NCBI GenBank assembly: GCA_002454125.1
Contig: DKII01000081.1
Coordinates: 1-8,412, forward strand
Direction: 5' to 3'
DNA length: 8,412 bases
Source of the DNA: Novosphingobium sp. UBA6722
GTDB lineage: Bacteria > Pseudomonadota > Alphaproteobacteria > Sphingomonadales > Sphingomonadaceae
Positions 1 to 6,689 of the stretch are shown here, one piece after another (position 1 is the first letter of the stretch; each line of letters begins with the position of its first letter). The notes beneath the pieces were generated by a model. It saw only the letters and a list, made by a program, of their open reading frames with translations, searched no databases and was not told the origin of the DNA. A program made the position numbers and the translations under genes.

Positions 1-1
1 G

Positions 2-19
2 GTCAAGATCAAGAAGTAA
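2..19 (+). CDS. Possible C-terminal end of a convergent plus-strand gene
   Basis: Reading the plus strand from base 2 gives V-K-I-K-K followed by TAA at 17-19. A lysine-rich end just before a strong hairpin would fit the tail of a gene converging on the minus-strand array. Only five codons are visible, so the family cannot be named and the reading may be chance. Confidence 0.2.
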   Translation, partial: VKIKK

Positions 20-36
20 GACTGCCAGACAAAGGA

Positions 37-69
37 AAGGGCGCCGGAAGCAATGCTTCCGGCGCCCTT
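37..69 (-). terminator. Rho-independent terminator closing the minus-strand array
   Basis: A perfect 15-bp inverted repeat (37-51 with 55-69) encloses a 3-base loop. It starts 19 bases past the stop codon of the small gene at 89-388. Read on the minus strand, the stem is followed by TTTCCTTT, a T-rich tail typical of intrinsic termination. On the plus strand the stem ends in CTT and then GC-rich sequence, so it is weaker in that direction, though it could also stop a converging transcript. Confidence 0.75.
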
Positions 70-88
70 GCTGTTCGGTTCGCCCGGA

Positions 89-388
89 TCAGCCCTTGCG
101 GGTGCCGCTCATCGGGAAAGTGCCGAATGCACCGGCCTTGACGCCGCCGGTGATGGTGTCGCCATCGACGGTCGCTTCGCCTTCCAGCGTCATCGGCATC
201 GGGACGGTCATCTTCATCGACCAGGTCAGCTTGTTGCCGTCGATCTTGCCGTTCTCAAGGTCCATCGAACCCATCGCGCCGGCGTTCTTGCCGGTGAAGG
301 TGTCACCATCGACCACGATCGTGAACTCGCTCTTCTGATCGCCCATCGGGGTTTTCGTGATGCATTCGTAAGTGCCTGCAATCGACAT
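89..388 (-). CDS. Small beta-rich hypothetical protein, 99 aa, with internal repeat
   Basis: The function is unknown. The protein has no signal peptide or membrane segment, so it is probably cytoplasmic. It is rich in Gly, Thr, Asp and Met with alternating short strand-like segments, which suggests a compact beta sheet or small barrel. Two similar halves are visible: V-D-G-D-T-F-T-G at residues 26-33 followed by A-G-A-M-G, and V-D-G-D-T-I-T-G at 74-81 followed by A-G-A-F-G. Each is preceded by a T/V-P-M segment. The pattern, including the G-T-R near the C-terminus, resembles small conserved hypothetical proteins I recall from proteobacteria, but I cannot name a family. The ATG at 388 is chosen because GAGGAG lies 7 bases upstream; an in-frame TTG at 403 would overlap that site. 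It is the last gene of the array, 95 bp after the M16 gene and just before a terminator. Confidence 0.8.
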   Translation of the reverse strand: MSIAGTYECITKTPMGDQKSEFTIVVDGDTFTGKNAGAMGSMDLENGKIDGNKLTWSMKMTVPMPMTLEGEATVDGDTITGGVKAGAFGTFPMSGTRKG

Positions 389-395
389 CGATTCT

Positions 396-401
396 CTCCT
401 C
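396..401 (-). promoter_or_regulatory. Ribosome binding site of the 99-aa gene
   Basis: GAGGAG on the minus strand, 7 bases before the ATG at 388. It decides the start in favour of ATG over the in-frame TTG at 403, which would leave no room for this site. Confidence 0.75.
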
Positions 402-402
402 A

Positions 403-420
403 ACTTACAGGGGGGTAAGT
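403..420 (-). promoter_or_regulatory. Small dyad abutting the ribosome binding site
   Basis: A 6-bp perfect inverted repeat (ACTTAC at 403-408, GTAAGT at 415-420) surrounds a 6-base C/G-tract loop. On the minus-strand transcript it would form a short hairpin ending one base before the GAGGAG ribosome binding site of the 99-aa gene. It could be an operator half-site pair or a weak leader hairpin that affects ribosome access. It is short enough to be chance. Confidence 0.3.
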
Positions 421-436
421 AGCCTCTTCCTTGCCC

Positions 437-472
437 GCCCGCGCGCCGCTGTCAATCGGGCAGCGCGCGGGC
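437..472 (-). repeat. GC-only hairpin between the M16 gene and the 99-aa gene
   Basis: A 10-bp inverted repeat made only of G and C (437-446 with 463-472) encloses a 16-base loop. It begins 11 bases beyond the M16 stop codon. No T-tract follows on either strand, so it is not a classic intrinsic terminator. It could stabilise the 3' end of the M16 message or reduce readthrough into the small gene. Confidence 0.45.
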
Positions 473-483
473 CGGAGGCAGGC

Positions 484-3354
484 TTACTTGGCGGCCGGAA
501 TGACCTCAACCGGCAGGCCCAGCTGCTTGAGCTGAGGCTCAACTACCTTGGCATCGCCGACCACGACATAGACCAGGCCGTCGCCCAGCTTCAGCTCGCG
601 CGCCTTGGCGTCCAGCTCGGCAGCGGTCATCGTCTTGTAGCGATCGGCCAGGGTTTCATACCAGGTGTCCGGCCGCTTGAAGTTGACGATGCTGACCAGG
701 CCGCCCAGGACGTCGCCCGAGGTTTCGAACGATCCCGGCAGTTCGCGGGCGCTGCCAGTGGTCGACCAGCCCAGTTCTTCGGCGCTCACCCCGTTGGTGG
801 TGAGGAAGCTGGTCAGCTCCTTGCGGATCTCGACGATCGAATCCCCGGTGCGGTCGGCCTGGACCGGCGCCTGGACGCGGAAGGTTACGCGGTCCTGGGT
901 GTTGCCCACGCCGCTGCCAGCACCATAGGACCAGCCCTTGGTCTCGCGCAGGTTCATGTTGATGCGCGAGAGGAAGTTGCCCCCGAGGATATCGTTGGCC
1001 GAGCGCAGCGTAAGCAGATCATCGGTGCCCTTCACCGGCAGGACCTTGCCCGCCAGGATCAGCGACTGCGGCGAGGCCGGACGGTCGACCAGCACGATCC
1101 GTTCCGACTGGACCGGGATCGGCACGTTGAAATTCTTGGTCGGCGCCGGGCCGGCCGGTCCCTTCCAGTCGGCGAAGCTGGCTTCAAGCAGCTTGGTCAC
1201 TTCGGCCAGCGAAGTGTTGCCGCTGACGAAGACCTTGGCGGTTTCGGGGCGGAACCACTGGTCGTGGAAGTCCTTGAGCTGCTCACGGGTCAGCTTTTCG
1301 ACCACGGCCGGATCACCCGTGCCCGACGGCGCGATACCATAGGGGTGGTCCTTGCCATAAAGCAGCGGCTGAAGCACGCGGCTGGCGATCGGGCCGGGGT
1401 TCTTGAGCTCGGCGCGGATCGCGGCAAGCTGCTGGACGCGGACCCGCTCCAGCTCGGCCGGGGCCAGCGCCGGGCGGCGGATGAAGTCCGAAAACAGCTT
1501 GAGCGACGGGGCGAGGTTGGGCGTTACCGTATCGAGCTGGAACGAGGTCGTGTCGGTATCGGCAAAGCCGCGGATGTTGGCGCCAAGACGCTCGCGGGCG
1601 CGGGCCAGCTCGGTCGAATCGAGCTTTTCCGTCCCTTCGTTCATCAGCCGCAGCAGCAGTGACTGGGTGCCGAGCGCCGACTTGGGATCGGCGGCAAAGC
1701 CCGCATCGAACGAGACGCGGACCGAAACCACCGGCACGGCGGCGCGGCGGGTAAAGTAGACCTGCATCCCGTTGGAGAGCTTGGCGCGCTCGATGGTCGG
1801 GAAATCGAGCGGGGTCAGTTCGCCCACTTCGGGCAGCTTTGAGCGGTCAGCCTGGGTGGCAGCTGCCGCACCGCTGGCCCCGGCCACCGGGAACAGCGGA
1901 TCGCGGAAGAAGGTCGGCCGCGCGCCCAGGCCATCGGGCGAAACGATATAGCCGCCGCGATTTTCCCCGCCCTCGGTGCGGGTTCCCGGTTCAACCGTCA
2001 GCGAGAAGACCGGGCGCGAAAGCCACTTCTGCATCGCGGTGCGGACCGCCGCCGGGGTCAGCTTGGCCATCCGGTCGAGCGCGATCCGGTAATGATCGGG
2101 CGTGCCGTTGTAGAGCAGGCCCTCGGCCAGCGTGGGGGCCTTGCCGCTGAACCCGCCGACCGATTCGAGCCCGCGGATCTCGTTGGCGGCATAGGTCGTG
2201 CTGGCCCGGCGCAGTTCGTCGGGGGTCGGGCCTTCACGCAGGAACTTTGCCACTTCGGCATCGAGCGCGGCACCAACCTTGGCGGGGTCTTCACCCGGCT
2301 TGACGTCGGCATAGATCACGAACTGGCCGCCCTGGGCAAAGATCTGGGCGTCCGCAGTGACGCTGACGGCAACCTTCTGCTGGCGGACCAGCGCGTCATC
2401 GAGGCGCGAGCTGGCGAGACCGCCCAGCACCGAGCCGCCGGCCTCCAGCGCGAGGTATTCGGGGTTGTCGAGGCCGGGGATCGCCCACATCCGGTAGATG
2501 CGGGTGGTCGCCACCTGGTCCTTGATCGTCTTGGCCAGCGGTGCCGGCAGATCCGGCACGGGCACATTCACCGGCTTGATCTTGGGACCGGCCGGGATGG
2601 CGCCGAACCACTTGGTCACCTTGGCCTTGGCGGTCGGCAGGTCGATATCACCGGCCAGCACCAGGATCGCGTTGTTGGGGCCGTAGTTGTCGCGGAACCA
2701 CTGCTTCACGTCTTCCAGGCTGGCGCTGCTGAGGTCGGCCATCGAGCCGATGGTCGAGTGGTGATAGGGGTGGCCCGAGGGGTAGAGGTTCTCGTACTGC
2801 TCGTACTCGACCAGGCCAAATGGCTGGTTGTCACCCTGGCGCTTTTCGTTCTGGACCACGCCGATCTGGTTGGTCAGCTTTTCCTGCGTCACCGCGCCCA
2901 ACAGATAGCCCATCCGGTCGCTTTCCAGCATCAGCGCCCGGTCGAGCGCGCCGGTCGGCACGGTTTCAAAGTAGTTGGTGCGGTCAAACCAGGTGGTGCC
3001 GTTGAAATCGGTCGCGCCGACTTCCTGCAGCGGCTTGAAGAAATCACCCGGCGAATTTTCCGAGCCGTTGAACATCAGGTGTTCGAACAGGTGGGCAAAG
3101 CCCGTCTTGCCCTTGGGTTCATGCTTCGAGCCAACCCCGTACCAGACCGAAACCGCGACAACCGGGGCCTTGCGATCGGTGTGGACCAGCACCTGCAAGC
3201 CATTGGGCAGGGTGAACTGCTGGTAGGGAATGCTGACCGACTTCACGAGCGCGGAAAGCGGTGCGGGCTGGGGTTCCTTGCCCTTGTCCTTGGCCATGGC
3301 CGGGGTACCGGCGATCGCCAGCGCAATGATCGAAGCGGTAAAGAATCTTGGCAT
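484..3354 (-). CDS. Exported M16 family zinc metallopeptidase, two-domain (active plus inactive half)
   Basis: This is an insulinase/pitrilysin-type peptidase of about 956 residues, predicted to degrade peptides in the periplasm. A signal peptide spans roughly residues 1-21, ending A-M-A before a Lys-rich stretch. The active half follows: the inverted zinc motif H-L-F-E-H is at residues 88-92 (ligands H88 and H92, catalytic base E91), and the third ligand is probably E170 in an N-E-K-R motif 78 residues later, the expected spacing. A Gly/Ala-rich linker near 491-505 leads to a second M16 half starting about residue 520. There the motif position reads S-L-L-L-R-L-M, without zinc ligands. The second half keeps the family's Arg/Tyr pair, R803 and Y810, in R-E-T-K-G-W-S-Y. 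The start at 3354 is preferred over the ATG at 3375 because AAAGGGG lies 6 bases upstream and the signal peptide then begins directly. It follows the DUF4139 pair by 119 bp on the same strand. Overall layout resembles fused M16B proteins such as PqqL; the natural substrate is unknown. Confidence 0.95.
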   Translation of the reverse strand: MPRFFTASIIALAIAGTPAMAKDKGKEPQPAPLSALVKSVSIPYQQFTLPNGLQVLVHTDRKAPVVAVSVWYGVGSKHEPKGKTGFAHLFEHLMFNGSENSPGDFFKPLQEVGATDFNGTTWFDRTNYFETVPTGALDRALMLESDRMGYLLGAVTQEKLTNQIGVVQNEKRQGDNQPFGLVEYEQYENLYPSGHPYHHSTIGSMADLSSASLEDVKQWFRDNYGPNNAILVLAGDIDLPTAKAKVTKWFGAIPAGPKIKPVNVPVPDLPAPLAKTIKDQVATTRIYRMWAIPGLDNPEYLALEAGGSVLGGLASSRLDDALVRQQKVAVSVTADAQIFAQGGQFVIYADVKPGEDPAKVGAALDAEVAKFLREGPTPDELRRASTTYAANEIRGLESVGGFSGKAPTLAEGLLYNGTPDHYRIALDRMAKLTPAAVRTAMQKWLSRPVFSLTVEPGTRTEGGENRGGYIVSPDGLGARPTFFRDPLFPVAGASGAAAATQADRSKLPEVGELTPLDFPTIERAKLSNGMQVYFTRRAAVPVVSVRVSFDAGFAADPKSALGTQSLLLRLMNEGTEKLDSTELARARERLGANIRGFADTDTTSFQLDTVTPNLAPSLKLFSDFIRRPALAPAELERVRVQQLAAIRAELKNPGPIASRVLQPLLYGKDHPYGIAPSGTGDPAVVEKLTREQLKDFHDQWFRPETAKVFVSGNTSLAEVTKLLEASFADWKGPAGPAPTKNFNVPIPVQSERIVLVDRPASPQSLILAGKVLPVKGTDDLLTLRSANDILGGNFLSRINMNLRETKGWSYGAGSGVGNTQDRVTFRVQAPVQADRTGDSIVEIRKELTSFLTTNGVSAEELGWSTTGSARELPGSFETSGDVLGGLVSIVNFKRPDTWYETLADRYKTMTAAELDAKARELKLGDGLVYVVVGDAKVVEPQLKQLGLPVEVIPAAK

Positions 3355-3360
3355 AACAGG

Positions 3361-3367
3361 CCCCTTT
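3361..3367 (-). promoter_or_regulatory. Ribosome binding site deciding the M16 start
   Basis: AAAGGGG on the minus strand lies 6 bases before the ATG at 3354. The alternative in-frame ATG at 3375 lies upstream of this site and would add seven residues before the signal peptide, so the downstream ATG is favoured. Confidence 0.65.
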
Positions 3368-3473
3368 GCAAGCATGGCGCCTTAGCTAGCAGAGCGGGAA
3401 CCAGGTGCCAGCGCGCGCGCCGTCTTTTCGACCAACTGCAAACGGGGCTGGACCTGCGGTTTTGGCTGCCAGC

Positions 3474-5060
3474 CTAGTCGCCGGGCTGGCGCACTTCGGT
3501 GCTGCGATAGCGGACTTCCTGCTCGCTATTGGCAGGCACGGCCAGCACCAACACCTGCTTGCCGGGCTTGCGTTCGATTCGCCCGGAAAGCCGGGAAAAA
3601 CGCAGGTCGCTGCCGGTCGGGAATTCCAGCTCGAACCGGATCGGGAACGGGTTGGCGTTCTTGACCGTGACGAGATGATCGATCGACTTGCGTTTGGCAT
3701 CGCTGCCCTCTTCCTCGTGGTCCAGCGTCACCTCTTCGCTTGCACCGATTTCCAGCTCGACTTCCTCGTCCACCGCCTTGTCGGGCAGGGTGCTTTCGCC
3801 CATCACCATCGTGCCGTTATCGCCATCCTGATAGAACACCAGACGGCCAGCGGGGAGCGGCTTGCCCAGGCCCTCTTTCTCGCTGTTCTTGAAGCGGAAC
3901 AGGATCTGCGGATCGCGCGGCTCGGTCCAGTCCACCTTTGAGCGATAGGCCAGCACGCCCTTGATCTCGTCCTTGGCGAGGAAGGCGACTTGCTTCTGCG
4001 ATTGCGAAGCCACGGTGACGGGAATTGGCACGCGATAGAGCTTGAGGTCGCCCAGGCCTTCCATCTGGGCCGTTATTGCTGTCAACGGCGTGGGCGATGC
4101 CATCATCATCGCACTGCGCCGCATTCCCGTGACGACAATGTCTCCAGCGGCTTCCATTTCCATGATCATGGTCGGCGGTGGGGGCGGCGGGGGCGGTAGT
4201 GGTTGAAGCAGCCCGCTTGTGGTCGTGCCAGCGGGCCAGCAGCCCCAGTTGCGGTAGAGCGAACGGGCAGCCCAGCGGGCGTCCTTGCCGGTATTGTCGC
4301 TGGTCTCGCCAGAGCGCTGGATCCGGCCAGCCACTGCGGCCAGGGTGGCGTCCGGAAAGGTCGTTTCATCGCCGCTCGCCATGGTCAGCCAGCCGAGCAG
4401 ACCGACCGACTGGCCATCTGGCGCAATCTTGACCACGTAGTTAGCATCCCAATCGAACCCGGTGGCCAAATAGGCCAGCGTGATCGTCACCGTGCCGCCC
4501 GGCTGGTCACGCGTGGTCATCGACAGCACCGGCTTGGCCGAGAGCGTAGCTGGAACGTCAGGGTAGAGAACGGTCTGGTTGAGGCCCGAACAATAGAGCG
4601 CCTCGATCCCGCGCGGGGTGGTCACCACCAGCCGGTCGGCGGCCGAGCGGATAATGGCGCTTTCCTCCACGGTCTTGCCGGTGGCCGGATCGGTCCGCCG
4701 CAGGGTCACGCGCTGGCCGGTGAAGGCATCGACCAGCCCGCCATGCGACAGCAGCGCTGCATCGCGATTGCGTTCGCGCGGGGCGGCGTTGAACATCAGC
4801 GCGGTCTGCGGAACGATCCCGCCGGCAACGCCCTCGAACCGCACTGTCGCCAAGCCGGCGGGCAGGGTGACGGTGCGGGTTTCGACGATCAGCGCCAGCG
4901 AGCTTGGATCATCGGCATTGATCGGGTCCTCGCCGCGGTCGGGATCGCGGTAGAGCGTCACCGCGACCTTTTCCGCCGCCGCCGAGACCACGACCGGCGC
5001 GCGCTCCTGCGCAGCCAGCGGTGCGGCGATCAACAGCAGCAGGGCGGCGAAGCGGCGCAA
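3474..5060 (-). CDS. Exported DUF4139 domain protein with Pro/Met-rich linker and TonB-box-like motif
   Basis: 528 residues. The biochemical role of DUF4139 proteins is not established. A signal peptide covers residues 1 to about 17 (M-R-R, hydrophobic core, then A-A before Q-E-R). The body is paralogous to the preceding gene product: T-G-Q-R-V-T-L-R-R-T-D-P-A-T-G-K at 114-129 matches its V-G-Q-T-V-T-L-L-R-T-N-P-A-T-G-V, and Y-L-A-T-G-F-D-W at 197-204 matches Y-L-T-P-G-L-G-W. The linker before the C-terminal part is unusual: eight prolines at 289-296, a Met-rich stretch at 298-303, D-I-V-V-T-G-M-R-R-S at 307-316, then M-M-M at 318-320. Homology resumes near Q-K-Q-V-A-F-L (355-361). Two cysteines (157 and 274) could form a disulfide; the paralogue has none. 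The start is TTG: an in-frame TGA at 5076-5078 lies only 15 bases upstream, no ATG or GTG lies between, and the signal peptide begins there. It starts 4 bases after the neighbour's stop with no strong ribosome binding site, suggesting translational coupling. Confidence 0.9.
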   Translation of the reverse strand: MRRFAALLLLIAAPLAAQERAPVVVSAAAEKVAVTLYRDPDRGEDPINADDPSSLALIVETRTVTLPAGLATVRFEGVAGGIVPQTALMFNAAPRERNRDAALLSHGGLVDAFTGQRVTLRRTDPATGKTVEESAIIRSAADRLVVTTPRGIEALYCSGLNQTVLYPDVPATLSAKPVLSMTTRDQPGGTVTITLAYLATGFDWDANYVVKIAPDGQSVGLLGWLTMASGDETTFPDATLAAVAGRIQRSGETSDNTGKDARWAARSLYRNWGCWPAGTTTSGLLQPLPPPPPPPPTMIMEMEAAGDIVVTGMRRSAMMMASPTPLTAITAQMEGLGDLKLYRVPIPVTVASQSQKQVAFLAKDEIKGVLAYRSKVDWTEPRDPQILFRFKNSEKEGLGKPLPAGRLVFYQDGDNGTMVMGESTLPDKAVDEEVELEIGASEEVTLDHEEEGSDAKRKSIDHLVTVKNANPFPIRFELEFPTGSDLRFSRLSGRIERKPGKQVLVLAVPANSEQEVRYRSTEVRQPGD

Positions 5061-5064
5061 GCGC

Positions 5065-6546
5065 TTACCAGGGGGTCAGGAAGGTGACGGTCAGCTCAAC
5101 CTTGCCGTTGGCCGGCACCGGCACTTCCCAGCGGCGTTCGTCGGCGTTTTCCTGCACGCCCTTGATGCTTTCCTGCGGCACGCGCACATCGCGCCACCAC
5201 CACCATTGGCCCAGCCCGCCCTGGACCACGTCGACCGTTACCGGCTCGGGCTTGGCGTTGGTGACAATATACTTCATCTGGGTGCGCCAGAACTGCTTGG
5301 GCCGTTCGGCGTAACTGGTGGTGACCATGCCGTCGCCGGTCACGGTCCGCCAGCGGGCGAATTTCTCCCACTCGTCAGTGGTGATGCTCTCGCGCTTTTC
5401 GACCACCGGCTGGACCTTCACGTCAAAGGCATCGCCGGTGCGCAGTGCCAGCGAAGAGCCGGCTGGCGTGTGGGGAATATCGCTCTCACCAATGAACTGC
5501 GCCTGGCCGCGGGTGTCGCGCATGTAGACGCGCACCACCCCGGCCGGCAGCGCCTCGCCAATTCCGCCTTGGCGGGCGGAGGAGAACTTGAGGATCGAGC
5601 TGGCGCTCTCGGCCTGATCGGCGCTGGCCAGCCAGCCGCTGCGGAATTCGTAGCCGCGCCGTGCTGGTACGCCGACCGCATCGAGGAAGCTGACCTGCTT
5701 GGTCTGGGCATTGGCGATCGTGGTGCGGCCTTCGATCGGATAGACGTGAAAATCACCCAGCCGTTGGCTCGTGCCGCTTTCGGTCCCGGCGACATTGCCG
5801 CGCGGACGGCTGCCGGCACCCCGGTAATAGGCTGATGACTGGTTGATCCGCCCGACGCTGCCGGCGACCAGCAAGGCCCGCGCGTTGCTGAAGGTGGTGC
5901 CGGTGCTGTTGGTCAGGGTGATCCAACCCTGGACATCAATCTTGCCGGCCTTCTCGTCGAACAGCGCGACATAGTCTGCCTTCCAGCCCAGGCCAGGGGT
6001 CAGGTAGCTGAGCGAGAGCGGGCGGGGCCCCGCCTTGGCGGCATCAACCGTCACGCTCAGCGTCGGGCGGGCGCGCAAGCCGGGCGGGATCGCATCGAAG
6101 ATTACCCGCACCGGCAGGCCATCGTCGCGCAGCACCTCGATCCGCTCGCCAATCCGCAGCACCACGCCGCCGTTGACCGCCAGCACCGTTGCCCGCTCGC
6201 GCGTTTCAACCCCGGTCGCCGGATTGGTCCGCAGCAGGGTGACCGTCTGCCCCACCGCCTTTTCCATCAGCGCGGCGGGGGAGAGCAGATCATAGTCAAA
6301 GTTCTGCTCGACAATCCCAAAGCCTTCGCCGCCCAGCGTCACCGTTTCGGAGCGGATCTGGGCCGAAACATCGGGAAACTCCTGCCGCGACTTGCCGGCG
6401 GGCAGGTTCACCTGCCGCACGTCCTGCACCAGCGCCTGGCCATTGTTGTAGATGGTGACCGACAGATCGCCCTGCGCCGACCGCTCCTGCGCCAATCCAC
6501 TGCCCGCCAGCAGCGCCAGACCGGCCCCTGTTATGATCCGCCGCAT
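5065..6546 (-). CDS. Exported DUF4139 domain protein
   Basis: 493 residues. A signal peptide covers about residues 1-19 (M-R-R-I-I-T, a small hydrophobic core, then G-L-A before Q-E-R). The N-terminal part contains T-I-Y-N-N-G-Q-A-L-V (31-40), the kind of first beta strand seen in these proteins. The central part carries the DUF4139 hallmark around Y-L-T-P-G-L-G-W-K-A-D-Y (181-192), followed by a G-W-I-T-L-T-N-S-T-G strand and L-L-V-A-G (225-229). The C-terminal half is beta-rich, with V-P-V-P-A-N-G-K-V-E-L near the end. Four consecutive tryptophans occur at 448-451. The ATG at 6546 is supported by GAGGAG 8 bases upstream and by the signal peptide. It is the first gene of a tight pair with the next DUF4139 protein (4-base gap) and lies 143 bp after the acylase gene. 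Function is unknown; a periplasmic or surface-associated role is inferred from the signal peptide. Confidence 0.9.
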   Translation of the reverse strand: MRRIITGAGLALLAGSGLAQERSAQGDLSVTIYNNGQALVQDVRQVNLPAGKSRQEFPDVSAQIRSETVTLGGEGFGIVEQNFDYDLLSPAALMEKAVGQTVTLLRTNPATGVETRERATVLAVNGGVVLRIGERIEVLRDDGLPVRVIFDAIPPGLRARPTLSVTVDAAKAGPRPLSLSYLTPGLGWKADYVALFDEKAGKIDVQGWITLTNSTGTTFSNARALLVAGSVGRINQSSAYYRGAGSRPRGNVAGTESGTSQRLGDFHVYPIEGRTTIANAQTKQVSFLDAVGVPARRGYEFRSGWLASADQAESASSILKFSSARQGGIGEALPAGVVRVYMRDTRGQAQFIGESDIPHTPAGSSLALRTGDAFDVKVQPVVEKRESITTDEWEKFARWRTVTGDGMVTTSYAERPKQFWRTQMKYIVTNAKPEPVTVDVVQGGLGQWWWWRDVRVPQESIKGVQENADERRWEVPVPANGKVELTVTFLTPW

Positions 6547-6554
6547 CGCCTTGG

Positions 6555-6560
6555 CTCCTC
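6555..6560 (-). promoter_or_regulatory. Ribosome binding site of the first DUF4139 gene
   Basis: GAGGAG on the minus strand, 8 bases before the ATG at 6546. It is the best ribosome binding site in the window and contrasts with its absence in front of the TTG-started paralogue downstream. Confidence 0.75.
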
Positions 6561-6577
6561 TTCCCGTTTACCCTGAA

Positions 6578-6605
6578 AGATTACGCGGTCTCAGCGATTT
6601 GTCAT
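6578..6605 (-). promoter_or_regulatory. Candidate sigma-70-type promoter for the DUF4139 pair
   Basis: On the minus strand, ATGACA at 6605-6600 (five of six matches to TTGACA) is separated by 16 bases from TAATCT at 6583-6578 (three of six matches to TATAAT). Transcription would start about 25 bases before the ATG at 6546, leaving a short leader that contains the ribosome binding site. The -10 match is weak. The position is sensible because the gap from the acylase gene is the longest in the array. Confidence 0.35.
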
Positions 6606-6647
6606 TACCTTGCGATGAACTGTGGGCCAGTCATTCGCAAAGCCGGC

Positions 6648-6675
6648 TGCGGCACTTACACTCCCATTGCGGCAC
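6648..6675 (-). repeat. Pair of 8-bp direct repeats, 20 bp apart
   Basis: TGCGGCAC (plus-strand reading) occurs at 6648-6655 and 6668-6675, start to start exactly 20 bp, about two helical turns. The pair lies between the acylase stop and the candidate promoter, upstream of its -35 element. It could be a pair of regulator sites; at this length chance is also likely. Confidence 0.25.
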
Positions 6676-6689
6676 GTTAGGCTGTGCGC

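Noticed and set aside
450..455. Perfect TTGACA on the minus strand before the 99-aa gene
   Set aside because: No acceptable -10 sequence follows at 15-19 bases, and the hexamer lies in the loop of the 437-472 hairpin, so it was not called a promoter.
3405..3410. TGGCAC on the minus strand before the M16 gene, resembling a sigma-54 -24 element
   Set aside because: The required GC of a -12 element is not at the correct 10-base spacing after the GG.
2092..3477. Long open frame of 461 codons on the plus strand opposite the M16 gene
   Set aside because: It lies wholly antisense to a gene with intact catalytic motifs. The translation has no recognisable domain and shows the Arg/Gly/His-rich bias expected from the reverse strand of GC-rich coding sequence.
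4081..4120. Short CAT/CAC triplet runs suggesting a microsatellite
   Set aside because: They encode the M-M-M segment of the DUF4139 linker and are too short to call a tandem repeat.
4203..5087. Open frame of 294 codons on the plus strand opposite the second DUF4139 gene
   Set aside because: Antisense shadow of a gene with a signal peptide and clear paralogy to its neighbour; the translation is low-complexity and unlike any family I know.
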